Shown piece after piece: positions 4,776-7,835 of a stretch of DNA of 7,835 bases. Made by a program: the position numbers and the translations under genes. Source of the DNA: Candidatus Methylomirabilota bacterium (GTDB lineage Bacteria > Methylomirabilota > Methylomirabilia > Methylomirabilales > CSP1-5); assembly GCA_023249165.1 (NCBI GenBank), contig JAHFDE010000101.1, positions 1 through 7,835 on the forward strand. The letters are read 5' to 3'. The stretch's first letter is position 1; each line of letters starts with the position of its first letter. The notes under the pieces are model-generated. The model had not been told where the DNA came from and did not search any database. It was given only the letters and a program-made list of their open reading frames with translations.

Positions 4776-6056
4776 ATGACGCGGGGGATGTACGGCCTCT
4801 ACTGGGAGCCGCCGACGGAGCTGGCGTACGCGGGACCGAGCATCGCCCTGCCCGCGGCGCTCCCGCGGTTCATGGCGCTCTCGACGGCCTGGCACTGCCT
4901 TTGCGTCCTGCTCTTGGTCTGGGCTGGATTCCCGTTCGGTCTTTCGAAGCAGCAGGAGGCCCTCGTCATTCGCGACATCGACTTCTTCGAGACCGCCCAG
5001 CCACTCCGCGTGGTCGAGGCGGGGGGAGGGGGCGGCCGGTCGCGGGCCCCCGAAGCCACCAAGAGCGCTCCCAAGACCGTTGCAAAAGCCTCTTCCGCCG
5101 GCGCATCGGCGCCCAAGGCGAATGCGCCCACGACGCCATCCCCCGCCTCGGTCAGTCCGAGAGCTGCCGAGTCCTCGCCACCGCCAGCGTCGCCGGTTCC
5201 GGGCCTCGAGATCCCCGCGCCCAAGACCATCGGGGGACCTGTCGTGAGGAGCGCGGGGCCGGCGCCGGCTCCTACGCGGGTCGATGGGACAGCGCCGTCC
5301 CGCGAGAAGTCTGCTATGTCTCCACCCTCGGCGGGTGAGGTGGCCAAGATCGTCGAGGGGGACGGCCCGAGGGTCCTCGCCCCGAGCGCCGCTCCTCTCC
5401 CTGGGACCGTTGCAGCCGGGCCGCAGACCATCGGTTCCCCTGGCGCTTCTCAGGGGGGCGCGGCGGGACCGAGAGGGCCCACGAAGGTGGACGTGCCCCG
5501 ACCATCCGGGGGGGATGCAGGGGGGGGTGGCGGCGGGACCCAGCTCATGGAGACCGCTCGGGCAGTGACGTCGGGAGGAGGTGGGGGAGGGCTGGTGGCG
5601 CCCGTGGTGATCCCTGAGAAGTTCACGCGCGGAGGAGAGGGATCCGGGACCGGGTTGGGGACGGGGACCGGCTCCGGTGTCGGGACCGGCTCGGGAACGG
5701 GCCGGGGCTCCGGGGTCGGGTCCGGTACCGGGCCTGGACATGGTCCGGGCATCGCCTCCATCAACACGGCAGACCCGGACTTCAGTCAATACTTCCAACT
5801 GATCAAGGATCGAGTCAACGCTGCCTGGCGATATCCGAAAGGTGTGACGGGGACGCACAAGCTTTCGCTGAGCTTCACGCTCAAGCGGGATGGGGCGGTC
5901 CAGTCGATCCGCGTCGTCAGCTCCAGCAATGCGGCTCTCAACGACAGCGCCCTGGCAGCCATGGAGCGGGCCTCACCCTTCCCGCCCATCCCGGAAAAGT
6001 TCCGGCAGCTTGCCGGCGAGCCTCTGACGATGATCTTCACGGTGACAGTGAAATGA
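4776..6056 (+). CDS. TonB/TolA-like energy-transduction protein with Gly/Pro/Ala-rich periplasmic spacer
   Basis: A 426-residue protein with the TonB plan. It has a cytoplasmic N-terminus of about 35 residues, one membrane helix (about 36-55, containing CLCVLLLVWAGF), a long low-complexity periplasmic spacer (about 80-330) rich in Pro, Ala and Gly, and a C-terminal TonB/TolA domain (about 333-426). The C-domain shows WRYPKGVTG, the strand pattern LSFTLKRDGAVQSIRVV and the family signature ASPFPPIPEKF (399-409). Poly-Gly blocks occur at 83-87, 249-254 and 267-272, and a GTG/GSG repeat at 289-324. It would be pulled by the adjacent channel pair and contact an outer-membrane or periplasmic partner. 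The start at 4776 has AAAGGA 5 nt upstream. The stop overlaps the next gene by ATGA. The spacer is Gly/Ser/Thr-rich instead of the usual Pro-Glu/Pro-Lys (TonB) or helical Ala/Lys (TolA) type. Two poly-G tracts (5508-5514, 5520-5527) are slippage-prone. Confidence 0.9.
   Translation: MTRGMYGLYWEPPTELAYAGPSIALPAALPRFMALSTAWHCLCVLLLVWAGFPFGLSKQQEALVIRDIDFFETAQPLRVVEAGGGGGRSRAPEATKSAPKTVAKASSAGASAPKANAPTTPSPASVSPRAAESSPPPASPVPGLEIPAPKTIGGPVVRSAGPAPAPTRVDGTAPSREKSAMSPPSAGEVAKIVEGDGPRVLAPSAAPLPGTVAAGPQTIGSPGASQGGAAGPRGPTKVDVPRPSGGDAGGGGGGTQLMETARAVTSGGGGGGLVAPVVIPEKFTRGGEGSGTGLGTGTGSGVGTGSGTGRGSGVGSGTGPGHGPGIASINTADPDFSQYFQLIKDRVNAAWRYPKGVTGTHKLSLSFTLKRDGAVQSIRVVSSSNAALNDSALAAMERASPFPPIPEKFRQLAGEPLTMIFTVTVK
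5640..5747 (+). repeat. Gly-Thr/Gly-Ser short tandem repeat coding region in the TonB-like gene
   Basis: Residues 289-324 of the TonB-like protein are almost wholly Gly alternating with Thr, Ser or Val (GTG and GSG triplets), ending in GPGHGPG. At the DNA level it is built from degenerate GGNACC/GGNTCC hexamers. It lies immediately before the C-terminal binding domain and would be a flexible linker. Such repeats change length easily. Confidence 0.7.
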
Positions 6057-7384
6057 TGGGAACCCGTCGATGGATCACACGGTGGCGGCGGTGGAGCGGA
6101 GGGGAAGACCTGCGCCTGGAGGACGGCGTGGCCGCTTCTCGCGTCCTGACGCGATTCAGTCCATTGAGTCTGTTGGGTTCCTTGAGTCCATGGGGTCTAT
6201 CTTGTTTATTGACCTCGGCCGCCCTATTGGCGAGCCCGCATGGGGCGCTGGCACAGTCGAAGCCCCGAGCGGTCTTCCATTACGACGAGAAGGGCCAGGT
6301 GAGCCGCCAGGAGCTGGACACCAAGGGAACCGGCAAGGTGGACCTCTGGATCTACTACGTGGATGGGCAGATCGATCGGCAGGAAGAGGACACGGTCGGT
6401 GATGGCCGTCCTCACGTCTGGTCCTACTTCTTGAAGGGACGGCTGGACAAGCAGGCCGTGGACACGAAAGGGAGCGGACGCCCGGACACCTGGTACTTCG
6501 TGGATACCAAGGGCCAGGTTGCCCGGAAGTGGCTGGACACCAAGGGGACGGGGAAGCCGGATGTCTGGGTGTACTACGACGAGGGGAAGGTGGTCCGGTC
6601 CGAGCACGATCTGAACGGCGAAGGCTCGCCCGACCGTTTTCTCCATTTTCAGGAAGGCAAGCTCCAGCGGGCGGAAGAGTCCACGCAGCGAAACGGCAAG
6701 ATCGACCTCTGGGCCTTCTATGACGCCAAGGGGGAGCTGGTCCGGGATGAGCGGGACACCGCGGGCGTTGGGCGGCCCGATCTCATCTCGCACTTCGCCA
6801 ACGGGAAGCTCGTGCGGAAAGAGGAGGCCACCAAGCACGATGGCCGCATCAACCGCTGGTCGGTCTTCGAGAACGGCAAGCTGGCCAAGCTCGAGGAGGA
6901 CCGGAACGGGGACGGGAAGAAGGACCTCTGGGTGACCTTCCAGGATGGGAAGAAGGTGAAGCAGGAGGAAGATGCGGCCTTCGTCGGTCGGGTTACCGTC
7001 GTCTACACCTTCGACGCCAATGAGCAGGTGGTCCGTACGGAGGAGGACACGGGCAAGACCGGGGTCTTCGACAAGGTGACCTCCTACAAGAACGGGCAGA
7101 TCACGCGGGTGGAGGAGGACACCAAGCGGACGGGCCGGAGAGACCTGGTGAGTTTCTACGAGAACGGAGCGCTGATCCGGCAGGAGGCGGATACCCGCGG
7201 GACCGGCAAGCCGGACGTGTGGATCACTTATACGAATGGCGAGAAGGCAACCCAGGAGGAGCTGCTGGACGCTGAGGGAAAAGCCCGAGTCCGGTACACA
7301 TTCCAGAATGGGAAACTCTCCACCAAGGAGATCCTGGGCGACCTCCCCGCCGACCTCCAGCGCCAAGAGGTTATCAAGAAGTAG
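6053..7384 (+). CDS. Exported protein of fourteen 24-25-residue repeats, function unknown
   Basis: 443 residues. A hydrophobic signal sequence (about 36-62) ends in HGALAQS, with likely cleavage after Ala67. Residues 89-427 are fourteen consecutive repeats of 24 residues (25 in units 3, 6 and 10). The shared pattern begins D-T-K-G-T-G-K-P-D-x-W, continues with two or three aromatics (VYY, AFY), then an xxNGKL turn, and ends R-x-E-E. Predicted form is repeated beta-hairpins, loosely like MORN/YwqK-type repeats; I do not recognise the family. Unit 9 begins DRNGDGKKD, like a Ca-binding loop; most other units lack those acidic residues. A basic 16-residue tail follows. The gene overlaps the TonB-like stop by ATGA, the position of tolB in tol operons. 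The start is uncertain: ATG 6053 has no clear Shine-Dalgarno, whereas GTG 6128 has GGAGG 5 nt upstream and gives a more ordinary signal-peptide length. Confidence 0.88.
   Translation: MMGTRRWITRWRRWSGGEDLRLEDGVAASRVLTRFSPLSLLGSLSPWGLSCLLTSAALLASPHGALAQSKPRAVFHYDEKGQVSRQELDTKGTGKVDLWIYYVDGQIDRQEEDTVGDGRPHVWSYFLKGRLDKQAVDTKGSGRPDTWYFVDTKGQVARKWLDTKGTGKPDVWVYYDEGKVVRSEHDLNGEGSPDRFLHFQEGKLQRAEESTQRNGKIDLWAFYDAKGELVRDERDTAGVGRPDLISHFANGKLVRKEEATKHDGRINRWSVFENGKLAKLEEDRNGDGKKDLWVTFQDGKKVKQEEDAAFVGRVTVVYTFDANEQVVRTEEDTGKTGVFDKVTSYKNGQITRVEEDTKRTGRRDLVSFYENGALIRQEADTRGTGKPDVWITYTNGEKATQEELLDAEGKARVRYTFQNGKLSTKEILGDLPADLQRQEVIKK
6154..6198 (+). repeat. Five tandem nonamers inside the signal-peptide coding region
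   Basis: Five consecutive 9-nt units of consensus NTTGAGTCC (starting at 6154, 6163, 6172, 6181 and 6190, the first ATTCAGTCC) exactly fill 45 bp. They are in frame and encode a three-residue period (F-S-P, L-S-L, L-G-S, L-S-P, W-G-L) at the front of the hydrophobic core. The stretch has lower GC and rarer codons than the gene body. It looks like the short-period intergenic repeats of this window rather than ordinary coding sequence. Confidence 0.65.
6317..7333 (+). repeat. Fourteen-unit tandem protein repeat (24-25 codons per unit)
   Basis: This is the DNA stretch coding repeat units 1-14 of the exported protein. Unit starts fall at residues 89, 113, 137, 162, 186, 210, 234, 259, 283, 307, 331, 356, 380 and 404. 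Units 1, 3, 4, 12 and 13 are closest to the consensus (DTKGTGKPD-type starts), while units 6, 8, 10 and 14 are most diverged. The units differ enough at DNA level that this is an old duplication, not a recent slippage array. Confidence 0.85.
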
Positions 7385-7407
7385 ATCGGGGGGCGACCGC
7401 GAAAGAA

Positions 7408-7475
7408 AGCAGTCAGCAAGCAGTAAACGGGAAGGGTCTCAGGTGTTGGGTGTCGATAGCTGACAGTTGACAGCT
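7408..7475. repeat. Heptamer-period inverted repeat before the second lipoprotein gene
   Basis: The left arm (7408-7428) has three 7-nt units of AGCNRTC type. The right arm (7455-7475) has three units in the opposite orientation (GATAGCT, GACAGTT, GACAGCT). Two further heptamers of AGGTGTT/GGGTGTC type (7441-7454) sit in phase inside the right arm. Each outer arm is 21 nt, with the outermost units matching 6 of 7. It fills the middle of the 111-nt spacer between the repeat-protein stop and the lipoprotein Shine-Dalgarno. No other gene or promoter is seen in that spacer. Confidence 0.6.
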
Positions 7476-7495
7476 TCCCAGAGCGAGGAGGCCCG

Positions 7496-7835
7496 ATGTC
7501 GAGGGGTCGATTGATCTGGCTTCCGCCGATGGTGGGGTTGCTCATCTCTGGATGCGCCACCGGGGGCACTGCGCAAACGCCGTCACATCCCGGAGGTCCT
7601 TCGGCGGGCGTAGGTGTCAGCGGGGGAAAGAGCGGCGTCGGCGTTTCCTCGGGCGTGCAGATTCCTCCGGGCTCCGATCCGGTGCTCGACTTCCTGCTGA
7701 AGGGCGCTGCAATCGGGGCGATTGGGGGACCGATTGGGTTAGGGGCCGGCGCGGTCGCGGGGTTGATCTATGGCCTTTTCGAGAAAGACCGGATGGAAAA
7801 ACGTGCCCAGTCAGAGACGACCCGGCAGGCCAAGA
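7496..7835 (+). CDS. Second glycine-zipper lipoprotein, partial (3' end outside window)
   Basis: An open frame from ATG 7496 runs to the window end (113 codons seen). GAGGAGG at 7485-7491 lies just upstream. The signal peptide MSRGRLIWLPPMVGLLISGC has a lipobox ISGC, predicting lipidation at Cys20 with Ala at +2 (outer-membrane type). A Gly/Ser/Val-rich stretch (33-55) is followed by LDFLLKGAAIGAIGGPIGLG (65-84) and a further hydrophobic Gly/Ala segment to about residue 95: a two-helix glycine zipper. A charged segment, EKDRMEKRAQSE, starts at the cut. It occupies the place of pal in a tol-like order, but no OmpA-like peptidoglycan-binding motif is visible in the part present. It resembles the lipoprotein at 2913-3524 in plan, not clearly in sequence. 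Confidence 0.85.
   Translation, partial: MSRGRLIWLPPMVGLLISGCATGGTAQTPSHPGGPSAGVGVSGGKSGVGVSSGVQIPPGSDPVLDFLLKGAAIGAIGGPIGLGAGAVAGLIYGLFEKDRMEKRAQSETTRQAK

Noticed and set aside
4437..5858. Long minus-strand open frame antisense to the exbD-like and tonB-like genes
   Set aside because: Arg/Pro/Gly-rich shadow of the low-complexity TonB-like spacer. The long minus-strand frames at 3156-4403 and 6224-7366 are likewise shadows of well-supported genes.
6062..6085. Twin-arginine motif (TRRWIT) at the N-terminus of the repeat protein
   Set aside because: It lies nearly 30 residues before the hydrophobic core with acidic residues between, and disappears if translation starts at GTG 6128.
6899..6940. 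EF-hand/dockerin calcium-binding repeats in the exported protein
   Set aside because: Only unit 9 (DRNGDGKKD) has the full acidic pattern; most units have Lys or Thr at the ligand positions, so the family as a whole is not EF-hand.

Overview
The window is GC-rich bacterial DNA with tight gene packing, strong Shine-Dalgarno sites, two lipobox-bearing lipoproteins and a TonB/ExbB/ExbD-type energy-transduction cassette. It therefore comes from a diderm (Gram-negative-type) bacterium. Two things fit a free-living environmental lineage such as Methylomirabilota/Rokubacteria or a deltaproteobacterial group: a consensus sigma-54 promoter, and intergenic spacers filled with 7- and 8-nt period repeats. 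That placement is an inference; no marker gene here fixes the phylum.

Left part (1-1860, minus strand): a biotin-dependent acyl-CoA carboxylase operon. A good sigma-70-type promoter (1832-1860) drives a complete carboxyltransferase of the propionyl/methylmalonyl-CoA type. After a hairpin and a heptamer inverted repeat comes the N-terminus of a biotin carboxylase, cut by the window edge. Divergent from it, a perfect sigma-54 consensus promoter (1905-1920) lies in front of a stand-alone receiver-domain response regulator (1951-2346).

Middle (2345-2900): no protein gene. A 164-bp modular inverted repeat begins inside the response-regulator stop codon. It is followed by a near-consensus promoter and a tRNA-Leu(GAG) with encoded CCA. 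About 215 bases with two small hairpins then lead into the next gene.

Right part (2913-7835, plus strand): an envelope cluster. The order is glycine-zipper lipoprotein, TolQ/ExbB-like channel, TolR/ExbD-like protein (overlapping the previous gene by 32 nt), TonB/TolA-like protein with one N-terminal membrane anchor and a Gly/Pro/Ala-rich spacer, an exported protein made of fourteen 24-25-residue repeats (overlapping the TonB-like gene by ATGA), and a second glycine-zipper lipoprotein cut by the window end. The layout resembles tolQRA-tolB-pal. In place of the TolB beta-propeller there is a repeat protein I do not recognise, and in place of Pal a glycine-zipper lipoprotein. A proton-driven inner-membrane motor reaching across the periplasm to novel partners is a reasonable inference.

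The two signals most worth following are this Tol-like cassette with its repeat protein, and the family of modular short-period inverted repeats. The repeats occupy four spacers almost from gene boundary to gene boundary, and a related 9-nt repeat lies inside the signal-peptide coding region of the repeat protein.
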